Source of the DNA: Lentibacillus sp. JNUCC-1
GTDB lineage: Bacteria; Bacillota; Bacilli; Bacillales; Amphibacillaceae
Length of the DNA stretch: 64,000 bases
Direction of reading: 5' to 3'
NCBI RefSeq assembly: GCF_009741735.1
Contig: NZ_WHOH01000001.1
Span: 1,426,001-1,490,000, forward strand
Below, one piece after another: positions 1-8,230 of this stretch; the first letter of the stretch is position 1; the number at the start of each line of letters is the position of its first letter. A program made the translations under genes and the position numbers. The notes beneath the pieces were generated by a model. It made no database searches. It had not been told where the DNA came from and was given only the letters and a program-made list of their open reading frames with translations.

Positions 1-216
1 CCAGGCCACCGTTACTTCTTGCTGATCAGCTCGTTTGATCACGATCGCTTCATTGCTGGCTTTTATTGCAATCGATGTGACATCTTGCACATTAACCGTA
101 TGTGATTCTTCCTTTTCATCCGCTGCCGATGCTGATGTGAATGTCAGAAAGCTGCCGACGCCTCCAATTACGATCAATATAACGGCCACTGCAATCCATA
201 TCTTCAATCTACGCAC
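1..216 (-). CDS. DUF4097-type surface/membrane protein, N-terminal part only
   Basis: The gene runs off the left edge of the window, so only about 72 residues are seen. It starts with GTG, preceded by a strong AAAGGAGG site; the nearby ATG on the same strand runs into a stop within four codons, so GTG decides the start. An N-terminal transmembrane segment (about residues 5-25) is followed by an exported stretch with alternating charged and beta-like residues. It overlaps the end of the DUF1700 gene by 8 bp and is the last gene of a PadR/DUF1700 cluster. In Firmicutes this position is commonly held by a DUF4097 (adhesin-like beta-helix) protein; that family call is inference from context because the domain itself lies outside the window. 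Confidence 0.6.
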   Translation of the reverse strand, partial: MRRLKIWIAVAVILIVIGGVGSFLTFTSASAADEKEESHTVNVQDVTSIAIKASNEAIVIKRADQQEVTVAW

Positions 217-774
217 GTTCCATTCCTCCTTTAACCATGTTCATGTTAAAACGCAAATATCTGATAAAGCCTTTTGCAACAACGCGCGTCAGGTAATACA
301 TGCCAACGATTATCAATACGCCTATACCTGCCAGCACCAAGGAGAAAAAAACGTCGAACCATATAAATGTTTCCGGTTGTAGCACAGCATTCAAAATGAC
401 AAGCAGCGGGGAGCCAGTAAATGAAACACCTGTAATCCAACCTGCTGCCATCACCCCACCAACGCCACAAAAGGACCTAGCACAATAATCAAGTTAAACA
501 TGCTGAGACCAAACACGGCCCATACAGCACGCATCATATTGCCTGCCGATGTGTTATGTTTCACCTTTTCCATATGAAACTCAGCCAGTATTTCTTTTGC
601 GATATGTCTAGGTGACCCGAGTGCTGCAGAAATCTGATATTCCGTTTTCCCCTCTGACAGTCCATTGGAAAAGTGCTCTTCAAAATCTTGAAGGATTTCT
701 GCCTGATCATGTTTGTTGAGTGTCTTTAAACCCGTCTCCACCTCCCTCATAAATGTCTCTCTATTCACCTTCAT
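209..774 (-). pseudogene. DUF1700/HAAS-domain membrane protein, split by a one-base frameshift
   Basis: Two overlapping reading frames together give one typical DUF1700 protein of about 187 residues. The first part carries the HAAS domain (Asp/Glu-rich helices and the LGSPRHIAKEIL motif near residues 49-60) and the first membrane segment. The second frame carries the remaining membrane segments and the conserved GMYYLTR region. The frame changes at a CCCC run (plus strand 454-457). One extra base there would restore the continuous family sequence ALVG-VMAAGW. The start is the ATG of MKVNRETF, 14 bp inside the end of the upstream padR gene, with GGAAGG before it, so the two are probably translationally coupled. 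The alternative is two real overlapping genes (GTGA overlap), but the family is normally one chain. Confidence 0.75.
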
Positions 775-1087
775 CCACACCTTCCGCAATTAAATGATTA
801 ACCCCTTTAGAAAAATCGTTCCATTCCTGAACGAGCGTTTGCATATACTGACGCCCTTCTTCAGTTAACTTATAATACTTTCGTGGTGGGCCCTCAATGG
901 ATTCCTGCAAGTAGGTTGTTAAATAGCCGTCCTGTTTTAAACGCCTCAGCAACGGATACACTGCCCCCTCAGAAATTTCAATTTGAGCAGAGATCTCCCT
1001 GACTAGCTCGTAGCCGTAGTGTTCACGTTTATTCAAAAGGGCAAGGACACAAATACCAAGCACGCCTTTTTTAAATTGTATGTTCAT
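761..1087 (-). CDS. PadR family transcriptional regulator
   Basis: A 108-residue winged-helix repressor. The N-terminal half has the family pattern [11 protein letters not shown], then YGYELV, then [12 protein letters not shown] for the recognition helix, followed by the wing with [12 protein letters not shown] and a C-terminal dimerisation helix. The start chosen is MNIQFKKG, which has GAAGGCG upstream; an earlier in-frame ATG would add residues not seen in the family. It is the first gene of an operon with a DUF1700 protein and a DUF4097 protein. PadR/DUF1700/DUF4097 clusters commonly respond to envelope or antimicrobial stress and PadR usually represses its own operon. The ligand cannot be told from sequence. 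Confidence 0.9.
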   Translation of the reverse strand: MNIQFKKGVLGICVLALLNKREHYGYELVREISAQIEISEGAVYPLLRRLKQDGYLTTYLQESIEGPPRKYYKLTEEGRQYMQTLVQEWNDFSKGVNHLIAEGVDEGE

Positions 1088-1145
1088 CGTTTCGCCTTCT
1101 TTCATGGTACTATTTAATGCACAATACTGATCTAAGCACACTATA

Positions 1146-1159
1146 ACAGATAGTACTGT
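1146..1159. promoter_or_regulatory. possible PadR operator
   Basis: In the gap between padR and the divergent membrane-protein gene lies ACAG-N6-CTGT with a TAGTACT core, an interrupted inverted repeat. Its place upstream of padR fits autoregulation. The symmetry is short and this is weak evidence. Confidence 0.25.
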
Positions 1160-1286
1160 TTATAGCAAGGTAGTGAATCACATTACATATAAAGCCTTAT
1201 TAAGCATATATTTCAAGTATAGTTCAATTATTTTACACACTATGTAATATTTGATAAATTGAAAACAAGATAAAAGGAGGGTAAAA

Positions 1287-1676
1287 ATGGGAGCCAAATG
1301 GATTAAGGTTTCCGTGTTTTATTTCTTACTTGGAGTAGGGTTCGGTCTTTACATGCACTCTACAATTGAATTGCAATGGGCGGCCACACACGCGCATATC
1401 AACGTGGTTGGTTGGCTGACAACGGTCGCGATCGGACTCATTTATTCCGTTTATCCAGAAGCTGGAAACAGTGCGATGGGGAAAGCTCAATTTTGGCTGT
1501 ATAACATTGGACTGCCGGTGTTATTGATTGGGATGTTTATTATTCAACCAGCAATTCCGGTACCACCCATTTTGATTGAACTGACTGTATGGGGTGGTGG
1601 CGGTGCATTGGCAATTTCCATCCTTCTGTTCATTGCGAATGTGTTCACCAACGTTCGAAGCCGTGATCATGTGTAA
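1287..1676 (+). CDS. small cytochrome-c-oxidase subunit I-like membrane protein
   Basis: A 129-residue integral membrane protein with four predicted helices (about residues 7-25, 38-58, 68-90 and 98-118). The segment around residues 34-45 contains a THAHINVVGW motif, like the small Bacillaceae proteins labelled cytochrome-c oxidase or haem-copper oxidase subunit I-like; the histidines could bind haem or metal. It is far shorter than a real subunit I of more than 500 residues and no other oxidase genes are near, so it is not a terminal oxidase by itself. It has a good AAAGGAGGG site and stands alone, closed by a strong terminator. Confidence 0.65.
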   Translation: MGAKWIKVSVFYFLLGVGFGLYMHSTIELQWAATHAHINVVGWLTTVAIGLIYSVYPEAGNSAMGKAQFWLYNIGLPVLLIGMFIIQPAIPVPPILIELTVWGGGGALAISILLFIANVFTNVRSRDHV

Positions 1677-1688
1677 GTAATAGAGAGG

Positions 1689-1725
1689 AAGCTTCCGTCC
1701 CTTTATAGGGATGGAAGCTTTTTTT
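1689..1725 (+). terminator. rho-independent terminator after the oxidase-like gene
   Basis: A 14 bp stem starting AAGCTTCC and closing GGAAGCTT with a TTAT loop, followed by a T run. Confidence 0.85.
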
Positions 1726-1816
1726 AAAAATGACACCAAACCGGGGCACGAAAAAAGTTCCGCTCATAAATTTCTTCCTTTTGCACACGCTATGGAAAAG
1801 TGTGTAAGGAGATGAA

Positions 1817-2509
1817 ATGATGAAACGAATAACCGTTATGCTGATTGGATTTGCTCTGGTGGTGCTAACTGCGTGCGCGAACGACAGCAATTCGCTGGAC
1901 AGCAATGACAACCTGAATATATCAAACGACAGCACGGAAAAGCCGAGCCATAAACATATGCCATTGGAGCCAACGCGGAATGCACGAAATGGTATGCCGC
2001 CCGAGAGCACTTGGTATGACCCGCTGAAGAATCCTGAAGCCAAGCGTATTCCACCTCGACGGCAGGCTGATGAAAGGCCGCCCGAGTTTGACAATACGAC
2101 GAACCCTGACACGACAAGACCGAGTCAAGGCATGAATGAATTTACATCAGCCGTTATATCTCTAACCAATGAAGAAAGAGAGAAACTCGGCCTTGATCCG
2201 CTGATCGCCGACGAGACGTTAACACGTGTGGCATTGGAGAAGGCGCGGAGCATGCAGCAGGATGGCTATTTCTCACACAATAGTCCGACATATGGATCGC
2301 CTTTTGAAATGATGAATCAGTTCGGTGTCACCTACAAATCAGCCGGTGAAAATATCGCCCGCGGCCAGCCGGCACCCCAAGAGGTTGTTAATGCGTGGAT
2401 GGACAGCCCTGGCCACCGTGCTAACATAGTCAATCGGAATTATACGCATATCGGTGTTGGCTACGTGGCAAATGGTCATTACTGGTCCCAAATGTTCATT
2501 GAAAGATAA
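1817..2509 (+). CDS. CAP-domain (SCP/PR1) lipoprotein, YkwD-like
   Basis: A 230-residue secreted lipoprotein. A signal peptide ends in the lipobox LTAC (Cys at about residue 19), followed by a low-complexity Asn/Asp/Ser/Pro linker to about residue 100. The C-terminal CAP domain (about 107-230) carries the family signatures NEEREKLGLDPL, GYFSHNSP, AGENIA and MDSPGHRANI, including the conserved His and Glu of the CAP cavity. Bacterial CAP proteins of this YkwD type are envelope-associated in Bacillus; the biochemical activity is not established. The start is ATGATG after AAGGAG. It is monocistronic, with a terminator shared with the convergent mod operon. Confidence 0.88.
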   Translation: MMKRITVMLIGFALVVLTACANDSNSLDSNDNLNISNDSTEKPSHKHMPLEPTRNARNGMPPESTWYDPLKNPEAKRIPPRRQADERPPEFDNTTNPDTTRPSQGMNEFTSAVISLTNEEREKLGLDPLIADETLTRVALEKARSMQQDGYFSHNSPTYGSPFEMMNQFGVTYKSAGENIARGQPAPQEVVNAWMDSPGHRANIVNRNYTHIGVGYVANGHYWSQMFIER

Positions 2510-2544
2510 AGCGCTGCCGGTGCATTCTTTCCCGGGAAATAACG

Positions 2545-2587
2545 AAAGCGAGACAAACGGATGAATTCTCCGTCTGTCTCGCTTTTT
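2545..2587. terminator. bidirectional terminator between the CAP gene and modC
   Basis: Stem AAAGCGAGACAAACGGA pairing with TCCGTCTGTCTCGC, with T runs on both strands. It serves convergent transcription from both sides. Confidence 0.85.
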
Positions 2588-3222
2588 CATAGGATTGCAT
2601 TGTGGCTAAGCTGCAATTGTCCTTTATCCACATACATAATTCGGTCGCCCAGTTCCTCTGCTTCTGCATGGGAATGGGTCACCATGATGATCGGAATTTT
2701 CCACAGTTTGTGAAGCTCAATTAACTCCTGATGACCTTTTTCCCTTGTGACATCGTCCAGCGCGGAAAACGGTTCATCCAACAGAAGCAGCTCCGGTTCT
2801 GTTGCCAAGGCCCGAGCGATGGCGACACGCTGCTTCTCTCCGCCAGAGATCTGGAGAGGATATTGCTGCTTGAGGTGCTCAATGTTCAGCTGACTCAGCA
2901 GCCTTTTAGCGAGGGCCTCACTTTTCGCGCCATACATCACATTTTTCCATACAGTCATATGAGGAAAGAGAGCATAATCCTGAAACAGATAGCCGACGTT
3001 CCGGCTTTGGGGCTGAAGCGATACGCCGTTTTTTCGAAAGAAATAACGGCCATTTAATTGAATGGACCCCTCATCCGGCTTGGTGAGTCCAGCCAGACAA
3101 TTGAGAATCGTTGTTTTGCCGGATCCGGATGGACCAAACAAAACAACGATCTCATTCCCCACTGTAAAATCAACGTCCAATGGGAAATGGGTGAGTTTTT
3201 TTTGAATATCCACTTGCAGCAT
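2587..3222 (-). CDS. modC: molybdate ABC transporter ATP-binding protein ModC
   Basis: An ABC ATPase of 211 residues with Walker A GPSGSGKT (30-37), Q-loop near 81, signature ISGGEKQR (125-132), Walker B LLLLDEP and switch His in VTHSHAEA. It hydrolyses ATP to drive molybdate or tungstate import through ModB. It is shorter than the classical ModC of about 350 residues because the C-terminal MOP/TOBE ligand-sensing domain is absent, so feedback by bound oxyanion is probably missing. The ATG follows GGAGG. It is the last gene of modA-modB-modC, but a 180 bp spacer containing a 21 bp repeat array separates it from modB. Confidence 0.88.
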   Translation of the reverse strand: MLQVDIQKKLTHFPLDVDFTVGNEIVVLFGPSGSGKTTILNCLAGLTKPDEGSIQLNGRYFFRKNGVSLQPQSRNVGYLFQDYALFPHMTVWKNVMYGAKSEALAKRLLSQLNIEHLKQQYPLQISGGEKQRVAIARALATEPELLLLDEPFSALDDVTREKGHQELIELHKLWKIPIIMVTHSHAEAEELGDRIMYVDKGQLQLSHNAIL

Positions 3223-3268
3223 GAGGGGGCACCTCCAAGGCAGATTATTTTTAGGGAAGAGGTTGTTC

Positions 3269-3385
3269 TCTAACTAGGGCAAAATACTTCTATCTAAGCA
3301 AGATGGCTGTCTATCCAAGGAAGATCGGTGCCTATCAAAGGAAGCATGCATTCTATCAAAGGAACGCCAGCGTCTATTTTTCAAC
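3269..3385 (-). repeat. 21 bp repeat array, GATAG family, inside the mod operon
   Basis: On the plus strand the core CTATC/CTATT recurs at 3290, 3311, 3332, 3353 and 3374, exactly 21 bp apart, with a decayed unit near 3270. On the minus strand, the direction of modB transcription, each unit reads about TTCCTTTGATAG plus nine variable bases. This is the same family as the ten-unit array downstream of ppc. It fills most of the modB-modC gap. Confidence 0.85.
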
Positions 3386-3403
3386 ATTGCCTGCCCACTG
3401 GCA

Positions 3404-4087
3404 TCACTTCTCCCGATACCGCATCATGTTGCGCTTGCTCCACCAGTTGAGCCAGAGAATGGCGCTGAATCCGAGAGCGACGATAATCACCACCCAGAAG
3501 GTTGCTTTCTCCATGTTGCCGGATTCGACGGCGAAGTAAATAGACAATGGAATCGTATCGGTAATGCCAGGTATGTAGCCTGCAAGCATGAGTGTGGCGC
3601 CGAACTCCCCGAGCGCGCGGGCAAATGTCAGCACCGTTCCTGACAAAATGCCCGGCCAGGCAAGTGGAAATGAGATCGTCCAGAACACCCGCCATCTGGA
3701 AGCCCCCATTGTGTAAGCCGCTCGCTCGACATTTTCATCATATTGCTGAAACGCTGCCGCCGCACTCTGGTACATCAACGGAAAAGCGACCACAACCGCT
3801 GCGATAATAACTGCGCTCCACGTAAACACAATTTGTACGTCAAACCATTCTTGCAACAGCTTGCCGATCGGTCCGTTTTTGCCGAAAAACACGAGCAGGC
3901 CAAATCCGACAACCGTCGGCGGCAAAACGAGTGGCAGGAGAAAGACGGCTTCGAGAATGCCTTTTCCCGGAAATTCCCGGCGTGCGATCAACCGCGCCAA
4001 AAAGACTCCGACCACGAAAACAATGACGGTCGCAAGGGCTGCGGTTTTAAATGAAAGCCATAATGGTGACAGATTATCATCGATCAT
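3404..4087 (-). CDS. modB: molybdate ABC transporter permease ModB
   Basis: A 227-residue inner-membrane permease with about five to six helices. The conserved cytoplasmic coupling loop reads AAYTMGASRWRVFWTISFPL (about residues 122-141), followed by the ModB-specific ARALGEFGATLMLAGYIPG segment. It forms the channel through which molybdate released by ModA passes, powered by ModC. The ATG begins 20 bp after the modA stop, with only a weak purine-rich site, so coupling to modA translation is likely. Confidence 0.93.
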   Translation of the reverse strand: MIDDNLSPLWLSFKTAALATVIVFVVGVFLARLIARREFPGKGILEAVFLLPLVLPPTVVGFGLLVFFGKNGPIGKLLQEWFDVQIVFTWSAVIIAAVVVAFPLMYQSAAAAFQQYDENVERAAYTMGASRWRVFWTISFPLAWPGILSGTVLTFARALGEFGATLMLAGYIPGITDTIPLSIYFAVESGNMEKATFWVVIIVALGFSAILWLNWWSKRNMMRYREK

Positions 4088-4106
4088 ACAGATTCAATCC
4101 CGTTCG

Positions 4107-4928
4107 TTATTTATTAAAACCGTATTCGGCCAGCTTCTCCTGTGCTTCATCTGATTGCATGTAGTCAATGAATGCCTTCGCTTCTGCCTCATGCTTTGTA
4201 TCGGCAAGAACCGCGCCGGGATAAATAATCGGATCGTGCATCCCTTCTTCCGACTTAGCTATGATATCAACTTTGTCAGAAATGAATGCATCACTTTCGT
4301 ATACAAAGCCTACTTCCGCGTTACCGGTCTCAACGTACGTTAACACCTGACGCACGTCTTTGGCAAACACAATAGCGCCTTGAAGTTCGTCCCACTTTTC
4401 GATTGATTTTAACGCCTGTTCAGTATATTTTCCAGCCGGCACACTTTCCGGATTACCGACCGCTACTTGCCCGTCATCAGTATTCACATCTTGAAACGAC
4501 TCATAGTCCAGGTCAGATGTTTTGTTTTGAATTAACACGAGATTGTTCCCTGTCACGTCTGCACGTGTGCCTTCCAGCAGCAAGCCTTCTTCTTCCAGGG
4601 TATCCATCCAGTTCTGATTCGCTGAAATGAAAGCATCTGCTGGCGCACCTTGCTGAATCTGCTGGGCTAGGGTGCCTGAACCGCCGAGATTAAACGTCAA
4701 TTCGACATTATTGTCTTTTTCATAATCAGCCTTAATGTCTTCCATCACATCTGCCAGACTGGCAGCAACGGAAACGATTAATTCTGCGGGTGCTTCGTCG
4801 TTGTTTTCAGCGTTCGAGTCATTTGCGGCATTCGCACTTGGGTCATCACTATTGCCACCGCAACCTGCCAAGGCAAGCATTGCAACCAATATTAAGCCTA
4901 TACGCCATCGATCGAGTGGTGTGGTCAT
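4107..4928 (-). CDS. modA: molybdate-binding lipoprotein ModA
   Basis: A 273-residue solute-binding lipoprotein. The signal peptide ends in the lipobox LAGC (Cys near residue 23) and is followed by a very acidic Asn/Asp/Glu linker. The mature domain starts LIVSVAASLADVMEDI, the ModA hallmark that supplies Ser/Ala contacts to the oxyanion. Further family motifs are FNLGGSGTLAQQIQQGAPAD and ADAFISANQ. It captures molybdate or tungstate outside the membrane for ModB/ModC. The start follows GAGGGGGG. It is the first gene of the operon and divergent from the YvgK-like regulator. Confidence 0.93.
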   Translation of the reverse strand: MTTPLDRWRIGLILVAMLALAGCGGNSDDPSANAANDSNAENNDEAPAELIVSVAASLADVMEDIKADYEKDNNVELTFNLGGSGTLAQQIQQGAPADAFISANQNWMDTLEEEGLLLEGTRADVTGNNLVLIQNKTSDLDYESFQDVNTDDGQVAVGNPESVPAGKYTEQALKSIEKWDELQGAIVFAKDVRQVLTYVETGNAEVGFVYESDAFISDKVDIIAKSEEGMHDPIIYPGAVLADTKHEAEAKAFIDYMQSDEAQEKLAEYGFNK

Positions 4929-4954
4929 CTCATCGCCCCCCTCTTCTGTTTACT

Positions 4955-5040
4955 TATATGTAGTTATAACGAGTTATATCTAATTATAGTTAATGATAGT
5001 TTCATATGTTTGTCAAGGGTATGATAGAATGAATATACGC
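4955..5040. promoter_or_regulatory. divergent promoter/operator region between modA and the yvgK-like gene
   Basis: An AT-rich stretch holds repeated GTTATAAC-like octamers (GTTATAAC at 4963, GTTATATC at 4973, ATTATAGTTAA at 4983), candidate sites for the DNA-binding domain of the neighbouring regulator. A possible -35 TTGTCA (5010) and -10 ATATAC (5033), 17 bp apart, would drive the regulator gene. The assignment is by position and repetition only. Confidence 0.4.
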
Positions 5041-5064
5041 ATGCGAACTGAGGTGATTTAAACG

Positions 5065-5985
5065 ATGGATGATGTCTCTTATACGACTGAAGAAATTGCT
5101 CAGCTGCTCAAAGTGTCCAAGCTGACTGTGTATGATTTAATCAAAAAAGGGGAGCTTTCAGCCTACCGTGTTGGCCGCCAAATGCGGATTGACGCAGCTG
5201 ATCTGGAAGTCTATAAACATAGAGGACGTGAAAAAAGCGAGGTCCCGTCGTTTCAAAATAAAGCACAATCTGCTTCCACCTTACGCGGGCAAATTGTGAT
5301 CAGCGGGCAGGACAGCAGCCTGGATGTGTTGGCCAAAGAATTGGAGCAGAACCTTGAAAACACGCGGCCGCTCAGGTCTTACGTTGGCAGTCTTGACAAT
5401 TTAATGAATATGTATAATGGTGAGGCTGATTTAGTCAGTGTTCATTTATTCGACGGGGATACTGGGAATTATAATGTACCGTATGTGCGGAAGCTATTTG
5501 TCAGCAAATCATTTCTTATTGTTAAATTTATTGAAAGAACAGCGGGGCTATACGTGGCAAAAGGCAACCCGAAAAACATTCAGACCTGGACGGATTTTGC
5601 AACAAAAGGGATCAAGATGGTGAACCGCGAATCTGGAGCAGGGGCGCGGGTGCTCCTGGACGAACAGCTAAGGTTAAATGGCGTCGATCGGTACAGCGTG
5701 GTAGGCTACGGGGATGAAGTCCTGAGCCACCAAGATGTCGCATCAATGGTGGCATCCGGCAAAGCAGATGTCGGCGTCGGTATCGAACACGCCGCCCTGG
5801 CAGCCGAGGTTGATTTCCTGCCAATGGTTCAGGAACAATATGACTTAGTAATGCTGAAAACACCAGAGACTCAGCCGCTCGTTGCCCATGTGAAAACAAT
5901 TTTGAGTGACACTGACTTCCAGAATAAGCTTAAAGCACTGGGATATGAGGTGAGTCATATGGGGGAAGTACTGTGGGAGCAATAA
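5065..5985 (+). CDS. HTH/periplasmic-binding-like fusion regulator of the mod operon, YvgK-like
   Basis: A 306-residue two-domain protein. Residues 1-55 form an excisionase/MerR-like helix-turn-helix (TTEEIAQLLKVSKLTVYDLI, then GELSAYRVGRQMRI). Residues about 75-300 form a type 2 periplasmic-binding-like domain with no signal peptide, so it stays in the cytoplasm. The domain order matches B. subtilis YvgK, which also lies beside modA/modB-type genes. The natural inference is a one-component sensor that binds molybdate or molybdenum cofactor and controls modABC, taking the place of ModE and of the MOP domain missing from ModC. It has a GAGGTG site. Confidence 0.85.
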   Translation: MDDVSYTTEEIAQLLKVSKLTVYDLIKKGELSAYRVGRQMRIDAADLEVYKHRGREKSEVPSFQNKAQSASTLRGQIVISGQDSSLDVLAKELEQNLENTRPLRSYVGSLDNLMNMYNGEADLVSVHLFDGDTGNYNVPYVRKLFVSKSFLIVKFIERTAGLYVAKGNPKNIQTWTDFATKGIKMVNRESGAGARVLLDEQLRLNGVDRYSVVGYGDEVLSHQDVASMVASGKADVGVGIEHAALAAEVDFLPMVQEQYDLVMLKTPETQPLVAHVKTILSDTDFQNKLKALGYEVSHMGEVLWEQ

Positions 5986-6136
5986 CCCATACTAAACTTA
6001 CAAAGAGGGTGACGCCAAAAACAGCGCCGCCCCCTTTTTTCTAAGCAACGGATTAATAAACAATAACCTACCATAAACCCCAGCATGAAATACACGAGAT
6101 TTTTCCCATTTTGCATCTAGCTGACCATCTCTCTGA

Positions 6137-6913
6137 TCATTGAGTGGTATAACCGCCGTCCAGGACGACACTTTGGCCTGTGACGCCTTTTGCTTTATCG
6201 CTGGCGAGAAACAGGGCATAGTCAGCAATTTCCTGGACATCGAGCAGGCGTTTTTGCGGCACAAGCGGGTACAGCACCTCTTCCAACACATCTTCAACAT
6301 TCACACCGCGGTTTTTGGCTAGGTCCTCAAACTGTCCGCGCACGAGAGGGGTATCCACATACCCCGGACAGAGCGCGTTTACCGTTATGCCATGTTCTGC
6401 ACATTCAAGCGCAGCCACTTTCGTTAAGCCGATAAGGCCATGTTTAGCACTGTTGTAGGCGGCTTTGCCGGAAAATCCAATGAGACCGTTGATGGAAGAC
6501 ATGTTGATGATCCTTCCCCACTTTTGATGCTTCATGTCAGGCAGAGCGTGCTTAATCGTTTTAAATGCACCCGCGAGCATGATTTGCAGCATTTTTTCAT
6601 AAGTGTCTGTTGGGAAGTCTTCAATTGATGCTACATGCTGGATACCGGCATTGTTAATAAGCACATCGATCCTGCCATATGTGTTTTTCACATAATTAAG
6701 CGCATAGACCACTTCATCTTCATTGGACACATCGCAGACAACACTTGAGCATTCCCCACCTGCTGCTCTCGCTTCTTGGACAGCCTGTTTAAGCTTATCC
6801 CCGTTAATGTCACTCAGCACCACTTTCGCGCCTTCTTCCATAATCGACCGCGCCATCTGATAACCGATCCCACTCGCTGAGCCCGATATAAACACAACTT
6901 TATCCTGAACCAT
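6137..6913 (-). CDS. 3-hydroxybutyrate dehydrogenase (SDR family)
   Basis: A 258-residue short-chain dehydrogenase with the NAD-binding GSASGIGYQMA near residues 11-21, NNAG at about 87, catalytic Ser in MSSINGL and YNSAK (Tyr and Lys about 153-157). The LCPGYVDTPLVRGQFEDLA segment and the KRLLDVQEIADYALFL end are typical of 3-hydroxybutyrate dehydrogenases, which interconvert 3-hydroxybutyrate and acetoacetate with NAD. Acetoacetate transferase and PHB genes are not in the window, so the substrate call rests on the sequence pattern. The start follows GGAGGGG. Confidence 0.8.
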   Translation of the reverse strand: MVQDKVVFISGSASGIGYQMARSIMEEGAKVVLSDINGDKLKQAVQEARAAGGECSSVVCDVSNEDEVVYALNYVKNTYGRIDVLINNAGIQHVASIEDFPTDTYEKMLQIMLAGAFKTIKHALPDMKHQKWGRIINMSSINGLIGFSGKAAYNSAKHGLIGLTKVAALECAEHGITVNALCPGYVDTPLVRGQFEDLAKNRGVNVEDVLEEVLYPLVPQKRLLDVQEIADYALFLASDKAKGVTGQSVVLDGGYTTQ

Positions 6914-7033
6914 CGTACCCCTCCTATTATTTTTATAGATTATTTTACATCGAATTGGATTCTGTATTTGATCTTGATGAGAGCGCCGTGATTTGCGCTA
7001 CCGTTCCATTCAATTAGTTGAACGTTGAAAAAT

Positions 7034-8101
7034 TCACAATGTCACTTGACGGCCTTCGCGGTCTGAGCGGCGGATGGCGTCGAGTACTTTTTGCGTTGTC
7101 TGGCCGTTTTCAAAACTTGCCAGATAGGGGTGTTGATCCCCACTTTCCAATGTTTCATATAAGGCATCCAGCAAAGGCTTAAGGCCGTTATAATATGGAG
7201 CGGCAGCTGATGGGAGTGTTTCTGGCACAGCCAGGCTGTTCAGTTCGATCGCCTCAAATGCCTGATCTTCTTTTGCAAAAAGGAGTTGAGCGTCATCCAA
7301 CATCACAAGGGTGCCTTCGTCTCCATATATTTCCAGACGTTTCCCATGCTGGGCTTTTCGGGCAGCCGAAACCAGGTCTAGTGTAACGGTGGTGTTGTTT
7401 TTCAACGTACCAATCACGTGAAAAGCATCATCGGCCGTTCTGTGTTCAACCTTTCCATTTTCATCTTTAAATTCTGGGATATGTGTCATGAGATGGGCAT
7501 TCAACGCTTTAAACGAGCTGTCCGTCCACCAATGCAAAGAATCGATCATATGGGATCCTAGCGCGTTCAGCAAGCCGCCGCCATCCTCTTTTTGTCCAAG
7601 CCAGCCTCGTTTTTTCGACGTTAAGGGCTGATAGGCTGGGTGGGTGTATTCGTAGCGAATGTGCATGATGTTCCCAAGTTTTCCTGCTTCGATCATTTTC
7701 TTAACTTCAGTACGCGCAGGTAAAAAGCGAAATTCATGGTTAATGAAACCCAGCTTCCCTGCTTGGTCCCGCGCTTCGATCATATCGGTCGTTTCATTGT
7801 GCGTCAGGGCCATGGGTTTTTCACATAAAACGTGAATACCTCTAGAATAAGCTTCCTCGACCATTTCCTTATGTGCAAAAACAGCTGAGGCCACTACGAG
7901 CAGGTCAAGCGATTCATGATCAAGGATTTTCTTCCAATTCGTATATACATTATGAATGCCGCTTAATGTCTTGGCAGCTTCCGTATTTCCTCTCACGCTT
8001 GCAAGCGCTACGACTTCAAACCCGTCATGAACTTTCATCATGGGCGCATGAACTCTAGCTCCAAATCCTGTTCCAATGATTCCAACTTTATAACCGGACA
8101 T
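7034..8101 (-). CDS. Gfo/Idh/MocA family oxidoreductase
   Basis: A 355-residue NAD(P)-dependent dehydrogenase. The N-terminal Rossmann fold begins VGIIGTGFGARVHAPMM; the EKPMAL motif (about residues 97-102) supplies the catalytic Lys, and a C-terminal alpha/beta domain (GGGLLNALGSHMIDSLHWW, with the conserved His) binds a sugar or inositol-type substrate. The exact substrate is unknown. The ATG is preferred over an upstream in-frame GTG because AGGAG lies 8 bp before it. It is a single gene between two others on the same strand with no close operon partner. Confidence 0.85.
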   Translation of the reverse strand: MSGYKVGIIGTGFGARVHAPMMKVHDGFEVVALASVRGNTEAAKTLSGIHNVYTNWKKILDHESLDLLVVASAVFAHKEMVEEAYSRGIHVLCEKPMALTHNETTDMIEARDQAGKLGFINHEFRFLPARTEVKKMIEAGKLGNIMHIRYEYTHPAYQPLTSKKRGWLGQKEDGGGLLNALGSHMIDSLHWWTDSSFKALNAHLMTHIPEFKDENGKVEHRTADDAFHVIGTLKNNTTVTLDLVSAARKAQHGKRLEIYGDEGTLVMLDDAQLLFAKEDQAFEAIELNSLAVPETLPSAAAPYYNGLKPLLDALYETLESGDQHPYLASFENGQTTQKVLDAIRRSDREGRQVTL

Positions 8102-8191
8102 CTCCAGCACTCCTTTTTATAAGACTAAATATACTGACTTTATCATAACAGAAAACGCCCAATCCGTCGCAGTAAACATATCTGAGCACAC

Positions 8192-8223
8192 AAAAAGCTC
8201 TCCACTAACGGGAGAGCTTTTTT
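8192..8223 (-). terminator. terminator downstream of the DUF819 gene
   Basis: Hairpin AAAAAGCTCTCC / GGGAGAGCTTTTTT, with U-rich tails possible on both strands. On the minus strand it ends the DUF819 transcript. Confidence 0.75.
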
Positions 8224-8230
8224 ACAGATG

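Noticed and set aside
209..789. Two separate overlapping membrane-protein genes in place of one DUF1700 gene
   Set aside because: The joined sequence follows the family without gap, and one base in a CCCC run explains the break.
5998..6040. Terminator after the YvgK-like regulator
   Set aside because: A T run follows a GC-rich stretch but I could not build a convincing stem.
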